Source: JBHPCZ01 sp042573625 (GTDB taxonomy: Bacteria; Desulfobacterota; Desulfobacteria; Desulfobacterales; UBA11574). From it: a stretch of 49,516 nt of DNA. The stretch is from NCBI GenBank assembly GCA_042573625.1, contig JBHPCZ010000009.1, positions 1 to 49,516 of the forward strand, read 5' to 3'. Shown one piece after another: positions 24,320 to 33,012 of the stretch. A program made the translations under genes and the position numbers. Below the pieces are notes generated by a model. It was not told the DNA's origin, did no database searches, and saw nothing but the letters and a program-made list of their open reading frames with translations. Position 1 is the stretch's first letter; each line of letters opens with the position of its first letter.

Positions 24320-25219
24320 GTGTTCGGCATTTTTCAACAGACCGCATTCAGAGCATTCGGACGAATCCATGTCCTATCATTGCATCTCTTCATCCTGCTT
24401 GTTTTGGTGATATCCGGCTGCTCTGTCTTCATTTCATCCGCCACAGTCGATCTGGCCGATAATTTATCTCATGTCATTATTAACAATGACGACTTGGCAA
24501 CGGTTGAAGCCGGTGGTCCGGCGTATTTGCTGATGATTGACAGCCTATTGCGCAAAGACCCTGACAATGCATCATTACTTCGAATGGCCGCAAACTTGTA
24601 TACCGCTTATGCAACCGTGTTCGCAAAGGAGACCGGGAGGGCGAAAAAACTGACGGAAAAAGGGCTACATTATGCCTTTCGTGCCGTGTGTTTGAGAAAG
24701 TCCGAAATCTGCGCATCAAAGGGCGCCGATTTCCAGGAATTTACGAACGCCATCGCTGAAACGGATGCCAAGGATGTGCCGGTTTTATATGCACTTGGTG
24801 AGGCTTGGGCCGGTTGGATTCAGGCCAGGGTTGACGACTGGAATGCGATTGCCGAAATACCGCGGGTTGAGACGATTATGAATCGGGTCGTCGAGTTGGA
24901 TGAGCTCTATCAGGACGGAGGAGCCCATTTATATTTGGGCGTCTTTTCGACATTGCTGCCGCCGGCCTTGGGTGGAAAACCCGATGTCGGCCGCGAACAT
25001 TTTGAACGCGCACTGGAAATTTCAAACAATAAGAATTTAATGGTAAAAGTGGTTTATGCCCGCCAGTATGCTCGGCTGGTATTTGATCGGGAGTTGCATG
25101 ACCGGTTGCTCAGGGAAGTCCTGAATGATGAACCGAATGTGTCCGGATATGTGCTGATCAATATTTTTGCCCAACAGCAGGCAAAGGCGCTGTTGGGTAG
25201 CGCCGGAGAATATTTTTAG
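24320..25219 (+). CDS. TRAP transporter TatT-component family lipoprotein
   Basis: 299 residues, GTG start. A signal peptide with lipobox ISGC (residues about 31-34) makes it a periplasmic lipoprotein. The rest is helical, TPR-like, with the TatT hallmarks LRKDPDNASLLRMAANLYTAYA and the GGAHLYLGVFSTLLPPALGGKPDVGREHFERAL block. In Treponema the homologue (Tp0956) forms a trimer that binds the DctP-like protein. Here it leads the operon, followed by dctP, dctQ and dctM. Its TAG stop (25217-25219) is inside the TAGTTAG direct repeat bordering palindromic element copy B. Confidence 0.92.
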   Translation: MFGIFQQTAFRAFGRIHVLSLHLFILLVLVISGCSVFISSATVDLADNLSHVIINNDDLATVEAGGPAYLLMIDSLLRKDPDNASLLRMAANLYTAYATVFAKETGRAKKLTEKGLHYAFRAVCLRKSEICASKGADFQEFTNAIAETDAKDVPVLYALGEAWAGWIQARVDDWNAIAEIPRVETIMNRVVELDELYQDGGAHLYLGVFSTLLPPALGGKPDVGREHFERALEISNNKNLMVKVVYARQYARLVFDRELHDRLLREVLNDEPNVSGYVLINIFAQQQAKALLGSAGEYF

Positions 25220-25223
25220 TTAG

Positions 25224-25398
25224 TGTCCATCCATAAATGGCTATTTTTCCGATGAGCGGCGTTCTCCGCGGGTTTCCGCCCTCAACGTACAGGCGTACGC
25301 CTCGGGCGAAAACCCTTGTGCGGCCTTGCTCATCGAAAAAATATCTCATTTATGAATTGGACACCCATCGTGTTCATTTTGAATTCGTGGATGGCCAC
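25224..25398 (+). mobile_element. MITE-like palindromic element, copy B
   Basis: About 175 bp, TGTCCATCC to GGATGGCCAC, bordered by TAGTTAG at 25217-25223 and 25399-25405. The outer ends match copies A and C, but the inner arms differ: CGATGAG on the left pairs with CTCATCG on the right, where A and C carry a different pair. The right border runs into the dctP ribosome site (GGAGAGGAG). It separates tatT from dctP. Confidence 0.8.
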
Positions 25399-25414
25399 TA
25401 GTTAGGAGAGGAGC

Positions 25415-26431
25415 ATGAGATTTGCCCCGCTGTTACGAGTTGTTGTTGTACTGACCCTTGTTATGCTGACAGGCCGGTCCCACGCACTGGTACTTAAGAT
25501 TGCCACGTTGTCGCCGGATGGGTCTTCCTGGATGAAAGAAATGAGGAAAGGTGCAATGGAAGTGGCCCAAAAGACAGATTCCCGGGTAAGATTTAAATTC
25601 TATCCGGGAGGGATCATGGGCGATGACAAGACGGTTTTACGTAAGATTCGTTTTGGCCAGCTCCATGGGGGGGCGGTTGTTTCAAACAGCTTGACCCATT
25701 CTTTTTCTGACAACCAAATTTATAACCTGCCGATGATATTTCAATCTTTTGAAGAGGTCGATTATGTTCGTGAACGGATGGATGGACTCATTATCGAAGG
25801 TTTCAAAAAAAACGGATTCATAACATTTGGCCTGGCAGAGGGCGGTTTTGCCTATATGATGTCAAATTCGCCGTTACAAACCCTCGTTGATCTGCGAAAA
25901 CAGAAGGTCTGGATTCCGGAAAACGACTCAACAGCCCTTGAAACGGTGAGGGCATTTGGTGTGACGCCCATCCCCTTATCGATCGCAGATGTTCGGACCG
26001 GCCTGCAAACGGGTTTGATCGACACGGTGACGACTTCACCGATCGGAGCCATTGCACTGCAATGGCACACACAGGTTAAATACCTGATGGATAATCCGTT
26101 GATGTATATCTACGCTGTCCTGGCCCTGGATCGAAAGGCATTTAACAACATATCCCCGGATGATCAAAATATCGTAACCCGTGTGATGGGCGCCGTGTTT
26201 CGGAAAATCGATCAACAGAATCGTGAAGACAACGTCAAGGCGTTGGAAGTATTGCGCAGACAAAACATTCAATTTGTCAAATTAACTGCCGAATCCCGGG
26301 AAGAATGGACCGCCAAGGCTTCGCTGGTCGCAGGTCGGCTAATTGAAGCCGGAGCATTATCTCGGGAAATTGTGAGTACCCTGGAGAAGTATCTCAATGA
26401 ATATCGATCGAAACGGCCCAATACCAATTAG
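25415..26431 (+). CDS. dctP: TRAP transporter substrate-binding protein
   Basis: 338 residues with a Sec signal peptide (hydrophobic 7-19, likely cleavage after SHA near 25). Periplasmic binding protein of the DctP family: KIATLSPDGSSWMKEMRKGAMEV at the start of the mature part, KFYPGGIMGDDKTVLRKI, and the Arg/Asn region VRAFGVTPIPLSIADVRTGLQTGLIDTV that in the family contacts a carboxylate. The solute is not known; TatT-linked systems often carry hydrophobic or unusual organic acids. A strong GGAGAGGAG ribosome site precedes the ATG. Its TAG stop overlaps the left border of palindromic element copy C. Confidence 0.95.
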   Translation: MRFAPLLRVVVVLTLVMLTGRSHALVLKIATLSPDGSSWMKEMRKGAMEVAQKTDSRVRFKFYPGGIMGDDKTVLRKIRFGQLHGGAVVSNSLTHSFSDNQIYNLPMIFQSFEEVDYVRERMDGLIIEGFKKNGFITFGLAEGGFAYMMSNSPLQTLVDLRKQKVWIPENDSTALETVRAFGVTPIPLSIADVRTGLQTGLIDTVTTSPIGAIALQWHTQVKYLMDNPLMYIYAVLALDRKAFNNISPDDQNIVTRVMGAVFRKIDQQNREDNVKALEVLRRQNIQFVKLTAESREEWTAKASLVAGRLIEAGALSREIVSTLEKYLNEYRSKRPNTN

Positions 26432-26607
26432 TGTCCATCCAGAAATGGCCCTTTTTGCGCCGCGCGGCGTTCTCCGCGGGTTTCCGGCTGCGGCGTACGC
26501 CATGTACGCCTCACCGCAAACCCTTGTGCGGCCTTGCGTGACACAAAAATTGCTCATTTCTGAATTGGACACTTAGTTTGGTCCGTCACACTTCGTGGAT
26601 GGACACT
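26432..26607 (+). mobile_element. MITE-like palindromic element, copy C
   Basis: About 176 bp, close to copy A in sequence. Ends TGTCCATCC and GGATGGACAC, bordered by AATTAG (26426-26431) and AATTA (26608-26612). The TAG in the left border is the dctP stop codon. The element separates dctP from dctQ by a hairpin of over 140 nt, so it could terminate or stabilise the operon mRNA at this point. Confidence 0.8.
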
Positions 26608-26709
26608 AATTAACGCGCTATAATTTGCTCAGACAGCTTCCCGACCTAAACTAAATCATCCGACCGCCTGATAAAATATGAACAAAAGCGAATCAATAGG
26701 CACATATTT

Positions 26710-27204
26710 ATGAAAACCGCTATAGAACGAACTCAGAAGATTCTGCACCGACTCGAGGACGGTATTCTGGTCGGGTTGCTGCTGCTGGTCATCGGTGTGG
26801 CGGTGACACAGATTGTTTTGCGAAATCTGTTTGAAGGCGGCATTGTCTGGGGTGATGTTTTGGTTCGTGTTCTGGTTCTCTGGATAGGCCTCTTTGGTGC
26901 TATGGTGGCCAGCCGAAAAGGCAACCACATCTGTATTGATGCAGTGACCCGGTATCTGCCGAAGCGTGTCAAAGGCATTATCAACTGCGTCGCAGCACTT
27001 TTTACGGCGGTGGTATGCTCGGTTATGGTCTATTACAGCCTGCTATTTGTATGGATGGAGTTCGAAGGCGGCGCCATAGCATTTGCCCGGGTTCCAACCT
27101 GGGTGTGTGAGGCTGTGATTCCCTTCGCATTTGCCGTGATTGCGCTGCGCTATTTCGTTTTGATGTTAATTAGCTTCACAGAGACAGTTAAGACCCCGTC
27201 GTGA
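26710..27204 (+). CDS. dctQ: TRAP transporter small permease
   Basis: 164 residues with four predicted membrane helices (about 18-40, 52-74, 92-115, 132-155). LRNLFEGGIVWGDVLVRVLVLWIGLFGAMVA carries the family pattern with a conserved acidic residue in the second helix. It forms the membrane unit with DctM. The stop overlaps the dctM GTG start (GTGA), so translation is coupled. Confidence 0.94.
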   Translation: MKTAIERTQKILHRLEDGILVGLLLLVIGVAVTQIVLRNLFEGGIVWGDVLVRVLVLWIGLFGAMVASRKGNHICIDAVTRYLPKRVKGIINCVAALFTAVVCSVMVYYSLLFVWMEFEGGAIAFARVPTWVCEAVIPFAFAVIALRYFVLMLISFTETVKTPS

Positions 27205-28487
27205 CCCCATATATTCTCGCACTGATATTGATTTTGTTGTCAATTATGGGCACCCCGCTGTTTGCTGTTATTTTAGCGGTTGCGATGCTCGGATTTTATT
27301 GCCTGGATGTCCATTTGTCGGTGGTTGCCATTGAGTTTTATCGAATTGCCGATACACCCCTTTTGCTGGCGCTTCCGCTGTTTACCTTTGCCGGATATGT
27401 ATTGAGTGAGAGCCGGACATCCCATCGGCTTGTGCGGCTCACCCGCGTGTTTCTCGGCTGGATGCCCAGCGGACTGGCCATTGTGGCGCTGGTGACCTGT
27501 GGATTATTCACCGCCTTTACAGGTGCTTCGGGTGTGACAATTGTTGCGCTCGGCGCGTTACTATATCCGGCGCTCAAACAGGCCGGATACCGGGAACAGT
27601 TCAGCCTTGGCCTGGTGACGACATCCGGCAGTTTAGGACTCTTGTTCCCTCCTTCGTTGCCGCTCATTCTATACGGCATTATTGCACAGCAAATGAGCAC
27701 GGGTCAGACCGTTTCCATTGGTGATCTTTTTCTGGCGGGACTTCTGCCCGGACTCCTCATGCTTGTGTTATTATCCATTTGGTCCCTATGGGTAAATCGC
27801 CGCGATTCCCTACCCATGACCCCTTTTTCCGTCAAGGAGGCACGCGAAGCTTTGCGTGAAGCTGCCTGGGAAATACCGCTGCCGATCTTTGTTCTCGGGG
27901 GTATTTATAGCGGCTTTTTCACGATCTCAGAAGCCGCTGCCGTGACCGCGATGTACGTCATCGTTGTCGAAGTTTTTATTTACAAGGAAATCAAGCTTTC
28001 GCAGCTTCCCGGCATTATGCAGGAGTCCATGCTCATCATTGGCGGGATTCTACTCATCATCGGTGTTTCTCTGGCTTCCACGAATGTTCTGATTGACGCC
28101 GAAGTACCGATGAGATTATTTAAGCTGATACAAGCCCACATCACCGGGAAAATCGTCTTTTTAATGTTGCTGAATATATTATTACTGCTTCTGGGGGCGA
28201 TTCTGGACATCTTTTCCGCGCTGGTTATCATGGTGCCGCTGATACTTCCCGTCGCCATGGAATACGGTATCGATCCCATCCACCTCGGCATTATTTTTCT
28301 GGCCAATATGCAGATCGGCTACCTGACCCCGCCGGTGGGAATGAATCTATTTATTGCCAGCTACCGTTTTGATAAACCGATTACCGAAATTTACCGTTCG
28401 ACCATACCGTTTATGCTGGTATTGTTTGCTGCGGTTTTAATCATTACCTATTGGCCTTGGCTGAGTCTGGTTTTTTTGAGAAGATGA
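27201..28487 (+). CDS. dctM: TRAP transporter large permease
   Basis: 428 residues, GTG start overlapping the dctQ stop by four bases. About twelve membrane helices. It carries the SGLAIVALVTCGLFTAFTGASGVT segment, LGLLFPPSLPLILYGI, and the repeat-related NMQIGYLTPPVGMNLFIAS in the second half, all typical of DctM. It couples solute uptake to a sodium or proton gradient. The transglutaminase-like gene begins three bases after its stop, which is tight enough for a shared transcript. Confidence 0.96.
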   Translation: MTPYILALILILLSIMGTPLFAVILAVAMLGFYCLDVHLSVVAIEFYRIADTPLLLALPLFTFAGYVLSESRTSHRLVRLTRVFLGWMPSGLAIVALVTCGLFTAFTGASGVTIVALGALLYPALKQAGYREQFSLGLVTTSGSLGLLFPPSLPLILYGIIAQQMSTGQTVSIGDLFLAGLLPGLLMLVLLSIWSLWVNRRDSLPMTPFSVKEAREALREAAWEIPLPIFVLGGIYSGFFTISEAAAVTAMYVIVVEVFIYKEIKLSQLPGIMQESMLIIGGILLIIGVSLASTNVLIDAEVPMRLFKLIQAHITGKIVFLMLLNILLLLLGAILDIFSALVIMVPLILPVAMEYGIDPIHLGIIFLANMQIGYLTPPVGMNLFIASYRFDKPITEIYRSTIPFMLVLFAAVLIITYWPWLSLVFLRR

Positions 28488-28490
28488 ACA

Positions 28491-29975
28491 ATGCATTTTA
28501 AAAGAATGAAACCCTTCTGGATCAGCGTTGCGCTCTCTGCACTCGTGTTTGCCGTGCTTTTTGCTTTCCGGCTGGACCTGTTCAATACATTTTATGCAAA
28601 GCAATATGAAATCCCTGTATCCCCTGTAAACCCCATGGAAGATAGAGATTCCTGGATGAACATTTTTCAGGGGGGGAGAAAGATAGGATTTTCTCATTCA
28701 ACTTTTTTAAAAAAAGAAAAAGGATATGAACTGAAAGAAATCTTATTTATGCGCATCAACACCATGGGGCTGGTACAGGATATCCGCCTCGAAACCCGGG
28801 GGAGGCTCAATGATGATTATTCCTTATCTTCGTTTGATTTTGAGATCGGATCGGGACGGTTTCATTTTTCCGCCAAAGGAGCGGTGACAGATCACATCCT
28901 TTCCATAAAAACGGGAAGTTCTGGATCTGCCGGACACATCGATATCGAGCTTAAGGAGAAACTGTATCTTACCGCCGGTATTGTAGATTCAGTTATGGCC
29001 AGCGGGCTGATGCCCGGAGATCGGCGCACTTTTCAGGTTTTTGACCCTGCCACGATGGGGCAGGAGCCTGTCATCATCAGCGTGATGGACAAAGAGGATA
29101 TCCAGAACATGGGGATCAAGAAGCGGGCAACCAAGGTATCCTTAACGTTTAAGGGCATGACCCAGCTGGCATGGATTGGTGAAGACGGTCAGGTTCTCAA
29201 GGAGAAGGGATTTTTAGGAATAATTCTTGAGAAAACAACGCGTGACGACGCCCTTTTCGGTCTCCCCGTGCAATCGAGCCAGGATCTAACCCGGGTTGCT
29301 TCAATCCCATCCAATATCGTTCTGGATGAGGTTGGGCAGCTTAATCGACTCAAAGTCGAGATCGGCGGCATAAAATCTGACGATCTCTTTCTGGACGGGG
29401 GGAGGCAGACTTTCAGGGATCATCTGCTCTCTATTCAAAAGGAATCTCTGTCCGGGCTTCCAACGGTTCTTGATTTAAAAGAAATTCAGGAAACCGCAGG
29501 TGAATTTATCGCACCGTCACCGTTTATCCAGTCGGATCACCCTGCCATACAGAGCTTGGCAGAGAAGATCGTTTCAGAAAATGACACGCCGTCAGAAAAG
29601 GCGCAAAAATTGCTTGACTGGATTCATAAAAACATCGAAAAACGGCCGGTCCTTTCTTTGCCCGATGCCCTGTCCACCCTTGAAAATCGTGTGGGAGATT
29701 GCAATGAGCATGCCGTGCTTCTTGCCGCCCTTGCACGGGCAACAGGTATACCGGCGAAAGTTGAGGCCGGCCTTGTTTATTTAAAGGGCCGGTTTTATTA
29801 TCATGCATGGAATCTTTTGTACCTCGGCAGGTGGATTACGGCGGATTCCCTTTTTGGACAGATGCCGGCGGATGTAACGCATATCCGGTTCTCCAGCGGA
29901 ACCCAGAAACAGCAACTTGATCTAATGAATATCATTGGTAAGGTCGAGTTAAAGGTTGTCGAACAGTCAAAATGA
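28491..29975 (+). CDS. Membrane-anchored transglutaminase-like domain protein
   Basis: 494 residues. One N-terminal membrane helix (about 8-26), a long beta-rich extracytoplasmic region (about 50-340), then a transglutaminase/protease-like domain with Cys404 in GDCNEHA, His438 in YYHAWN and Asp452 in TADSLFG: a full Cys-His-Asp triad. The active site should face the periplasm. Such domains cleave or crosslink peptides, but substrates are mostly unknown. It follows dctM by three bases and overlaps the ABC ATPase gene by four (ATGA), linking the TRAP and ABC parts. A second ATG at 28506 is also possible as start. Confidence 0.9.
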   Translation: MHFKRMKPFWISVALSALVFAVLFAFRLDLFNTFYAKQYEIPVSPVNPMEDRDSWMNIFQGGRKIGFSHSTFLKKEKGYELKEILFMRINTMGLVQDIRLETRGRLNDDYSLSSFDFEIGSGRFHFSAKGAVTDHILSIKTGSSGSAGHIDIELKEKLYLTAGIVDSVMASGLMPGDRRTFQVFDPATMGQEPVIISVMDKEDIQNMGIKKRATKVSLTFKGMTQLAWIGEDGQVLKEKGFLGIILEKTTRDDALFGLPVQSSQDLTRVASIPSNIVLDEVGQLNRLKVEIGGIKSDDLFLDGGRQTFRDHLLSIQKESLSGLPTVLDLKEIQETAGEFIAPSPFIQSDHPAIQSLAEKIVSENDTPSEKAQKLLDWIHKNIEKRPVLSLPDALSTLENRVGDCNEHAVLLAALARATGIPAKVEAGLVYLKGRFYYHAWNLLYLGRWITADSLFGQMPADVTHIRFSSGTQKQQLDLMNIIGKVELKVVEQSK

Positions 29976-30703
29976 TAGAACTCACAAACATTAGTAAGAA
30001 ATACGGCGATATTCTTGCGGTCAATGCGCTGGACCTTTATATCCCCAAAGGCGAAATATTCGGGTTTATCGGTCCGAACGGTGCCGGCAAAACAACCACG
30101 ATTAATATGATGGGAGGAATCCTTTCTCCGACGTCAGGCGCTGTTAAAATTTGCGGTATCAGTATGGAAGCGCAGCCTGAAAAGGCCAAGGGTAAGATCG
30201 GTTTCATTCCTGACAGGCCGCACCTTTATGAAAAACTTACAGGGATTGAATATCTTAAGTTTACGGCCGACCTTTATGGTGTGGAACAAGACGCCTTTTA
30301 CGACAAGTCCAGAGCGCAGCTGGAGATGTTCTCCCTTATGGACTGGTCCAACGATCTCATCGAGTCGTACTCTCACGGTATGAAGCAGAGACTGGTAATG
30401 GCCGCGGCCCTTCTCCATGACCCTGAGGTGATCATTGTGGATGAACCGATGGTGGGACTCGATCCCGCAGGTATCAAGATGGTGAAGGATCTTTTCAGGG
30501 CGCTTGCCGGCGAGGGGGTTACCATTTTCATGTCGACCCATACCTTGACGGTGGCGGAAGACGTTTGTGACCGTATAGGCATCATTCACAAAGGTTCACT
30601 CATCGCCACAGGAACGGTCGACGAGTTGAAACATAGAGCCCATGCAAAGGATGAGGATCTTGAACAGGTGTTTATCAGAATGACAAATGATCGTCTTGAG
30701 TGA
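29972..30703 (+). CDS. ABC transporter ATP-binding protein
   Basis: 243 residues, starting inside the stop region of the transglutaminase gene (ATGA overlap). Walker A GPNGAGKTTT at about 34-43, a signature reading YSHGMKQR in place of LSGGQ, Walker B VIIVDEPMVGLD, and the switch His in MSTHT. The form matches the ABC-2 exporter ATPases (CcmA/NatA-like). It likely powers the permease encoded 170 bp downstream. The transported compound is unknown. Confidence 0.95.
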   Translation: MIELTNISKKYGDILAVNALDLYIPKGEIFGFIGPNGAGKTTTINMMGGILSPTSGAVKICGISMEAQPEKAKGKIGFIPDRPHLYEKLTGIEYLKFTADLYGVEQDAFYDKSRAQLEMFSLMDWSNDLIESYSHGMKQRLVMAAALLHDPEVIIVDEPMVGLDPAGIKMVKDLFRALAGEGVTIFMSTHTLTVAEDVCDRIGIIHKGSLIATGTVDELKHRAHAKDEDLEQVFIRMTNDRLE

Positions 30704-30731
30704 CAGGCAGTTTTTGGGGCAGGAAAAGATA

Positions 30732-30812
30732 GATGAGGGGTCAGGGAGTTTTCTCTGTTAAACGCTCCGCTGGCAATATGGATTTATAATAAATTCACCC
30801 CGACCCCTCAGA
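30732..30812. repeat. Inverted repeat between ABC ATPase and permease
   Basis: Arms GATGAGGGGTCAGGG and CCCCGACCCCTCAGAT are inverted repeats (AGGGGTC/GACCCCT with GGG/CCC further in) about 50 bp apart. It lies in the only sizeable gap between the two ABC genes and could reduce permease expression or be another REP-like element. Confidence 0.5.
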
Positions 30813-30872
30813 TATATTCAGCAGCCCGATCTAAACAGAATATTTAATGAAAATTTTCAGCAAAATGGAAAA

Positions 30873-32561
30873 ATGAAACATACGATCACATTGTTAACGC
30901 CTCGTTTTCTGTCTTTCAAGAATAAAGGGATTTCAGATAGAGAAAAGGGCGGTTTTTTAAAGTATTGGATATTCGGGACCATTGGCGTCCTTTTCTGGGG
31001 TGGTATTTTTGCTGTTTCTTTTCGCGTTCTTAATTATTTTAAAAGTATCGAAGAGCTGGGTAACATTCTTGCCATAAAGCTTCTTTCCATGATTTTGATC
31101 ACCTTATTTTCGCTCCTTATTTTCAGCAGTATTCTCACATCCCTTTCCAAACTTTATCTCAGCAGGGATCTCTCCCTTGTCCATTCCATGCCAATATCCA
31201 GTTACAAAATTTTTATTTCCCGATGGATCGAGAGCACGATTGACAGTTCTTGGATGGTCCTGGTCTATACCTTACCGGTTTTCATGTCGTATGGTGTTGT
31301 TTTTGCAGCAGGCCCGATTTTCTATCTGAGTATCGCCGTCACCCTTTTAATCCTTTCCATTACCGCGTCCTGTATCAGTTCCATTATGGTTATGCTGGCC
31401 GTTGTTTTTTTCCCGGCCACCCGAATCAGGAGTTTATTTATATTCTTTGGGCTTTCCCTGTTTCTGCTGCTCTTTCTTGTTTTTCGCATGTTAAGACCGG
31501 AGCGTCTGGTTGACCCCGACGCATTTGTGACCCTGATTATTTATATGAAAAATTTACGGACCCCGGTGTCGCCGTATCTTCCGAGCACCTGGGCTTTTGA
31601 CAGCATGAAGGCGTTTCTTTCAGGTTCGATAAAAAACGGACTGTTTCATATAATGCTCTCCGGCAGCTTCGCCGTGGCAATGATTTTTGTGAACATCATT
31701 CTTGCCGATGCCGTTTACTTCAGCGGAGTTTCAAAGGCCCATGCCGCGCCGATCCGGCTCTTTAAAAAACCGCCTTCGGAAAGGAATTTTCTCGATTTTT
31801 TGCCGGGTCCGGTCCGGGCCTTTGCAATAAAGGAGATCAAAACCTTTTTTCGGGATCAGACCCAGTGGTCTCAGATCTTTCTGATCGGGGCGCTGGTTAT
31901 GATCTATATCTATAACTTCAAGGTACTTCCGCTTGAAAAGGCGCCGATCAAAACGATTTACCTTCAAAATTTTCTCTCTTTTCTAAACATGGGGCTCGCC
32001 GCCTTTGTGCTAACATCTGTTGCGGCGCGGTTTGCGTATCCTGCCGTAAGCACCGAGAAAGAAGCGTTCTGGTTGGTCAAATCAGCACCCATACGGCTTC
32101 GAAGCTTTCTCTGGATAAAATTCATTATCTATTTTCTTCCCCTGCTTGTACTGACAGAGGTTCTTATTGCAGCAACGAACATTCTCCTCCAGGTTACCCC
32201 ATTCATGATGGTTCTTTCATTAACCACCGTCTTTTTCATGGTTCCGGGGATTGTTTCAATGGGAATCGGCCTCGGTGCGGCATATCCGGATTTTACATCC
32301 GAGAATCCGGCTCAAACGGTCACCAGTTTTGGCGGGCTTCTCTATATGATGCTGAGTGCCGGATATATCGGCCTGGTGATCATCATCGAGGCGGGACCGG
32401 TGTATAACATTTTTATGGCGGGCGTGCAGGGAAGGGCGCTGTCTGTTTTTGAATGGGTTTGGGTGATCGGATCCTTTATGCTGGTATTTGTCCTCAATGT
32501 TCTTGCCATCGTACTGCCCATGGTTTTCGGAGAAAAAAGATTGTCTGAAGAGATGATTTGA
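30873..32561 (+). CDS. ABC transporter permease (ABC-2-like)
   Basis: 562 residues, about twelve membrane helices in two blocks, with a soluble loop around 290-325 (SKAHAAPIRLFKKPPSERNFLDFLPGPVRAFAIKEIKTFFRDQTQW). That loop, with a helix leading into a new membrane block, is a pattern of large ABC-2-type exporter permeases. It is the probable partner of the ATPase upstream. Three hairpins follow its stop. No motif gives the substrate. Confidence 0.87.
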   Translation: MKHTITLLTPRFLSFKNKGISDREKGGFLKYWIFGTIGVLFWGGIFAVSFRVLNYFKSIEELGNILAIKLLSMILITLFSLLIFSSILTSLSKLYLSRDLSLVHSMPISSYKIFISRWIESTIDSSWMVLVYTLPVFMSYGVVFAAGPIFYLSIAVTLLILSITASCISSIMVMLAVVFFPATRIRSLFIFFGLSLFLLLFLVFRMLRPERLVDPDAFVTLIIYMKNLRTPVSPYLPSTWAFDSMKAFLSGSIKNGLFHIMLSGSFAVAMIFVNIILADAVYFSGVSKAHAAPIRLFKKPPSERNFLDFLPGPVRAFAIKEIKTFFRDQTQWSQIFLIGALVMIYIYNFKVLPLEKAPIKTIYLQNFLSFLNMGLAAFVLTSVAARFAYPAVSTEKEAFWLVKSAPIRLRSFLWIKFIIYFLPLLVLTEVLIAATNILLQVTPFMMVLSLTTVFFMVPGIVSMGIGLGAAYPDFTSENPAQTVTSFGGLLYMMLSAGYIGLVIIIEAGPVYNIFMAGVQGRALSVFEWVWVIGSFMLVFVLNVLAIVLPMVFGEKRLSEEMI

Positions 32562-32625
32562 TTACTGCAATGATGTATTATTCTCTTATCTAAGGTCTGG
32601 GTGCGGCTGTGATTCATAAAAGATA

Positions 32626-32823
32626 TCCCGACGTCGGGACTATGTGGGATGGTGTATACCCTTTTTGTGTTGTGGAAGATCCGGAAAACAAAAAGGGGGG
32701 AATGAAATAGACATTCTATAATTTTTCAATGATTGGTCCGGTCAACCATGATAGCCGCAGTGCTCATTGAACGATTGAACTGTGGGGCTGCCCTGATGCG
32801 AGAGCGGAAAGGCAGTCCCACAC
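32626..32823. repeat. Cluster of three hairpins downstream of the ABC permease
   Basis: TCCCGACGTCGGGA is a perfect 14-bp palindrome (32626-32639). CCCTTTTTGT (32659-32668) pairs perfectly with ACAAAAAGGG (32688-32697). TGTGGGGCTGCC (32781-32792) pairs with GGCAGTCCCACA (32811-32822) with one mismatch. None has a clear U-run, so termination is possible but not shown. The rest of the gap 32562-33012 shows nothing recognisable. Confidence 0.5.
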
Positions 32824-33012
32824 AAGTGATTTGATCGTAGCTAATTCAGATCATATTCCAAAATCCGTATCTTTTCCAACTTCTTTTGAAGTAAAATAGG
32901 AGTCGAAAATTCGGTCCTTGAGTTTTGGATTCATTTCTTGACCGGTATCATTTATTATCAGATTTACATATTATCCGGGGTCCAAATCAGAGGTGTGGTT
33001 TAAGCCGATTAA

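Noticed and set aside
25158..25349. Minus-strand frame of 63 codons
   Set aside because: It overlaps the end of tatT and the palindromic element; its sequence mirrors the frame over copy C and reflects the repeat, not a gene.
26357..26572. Minus-strand frame of 71 codons
   Set aside because: Same artefact over palindromic element copy C.
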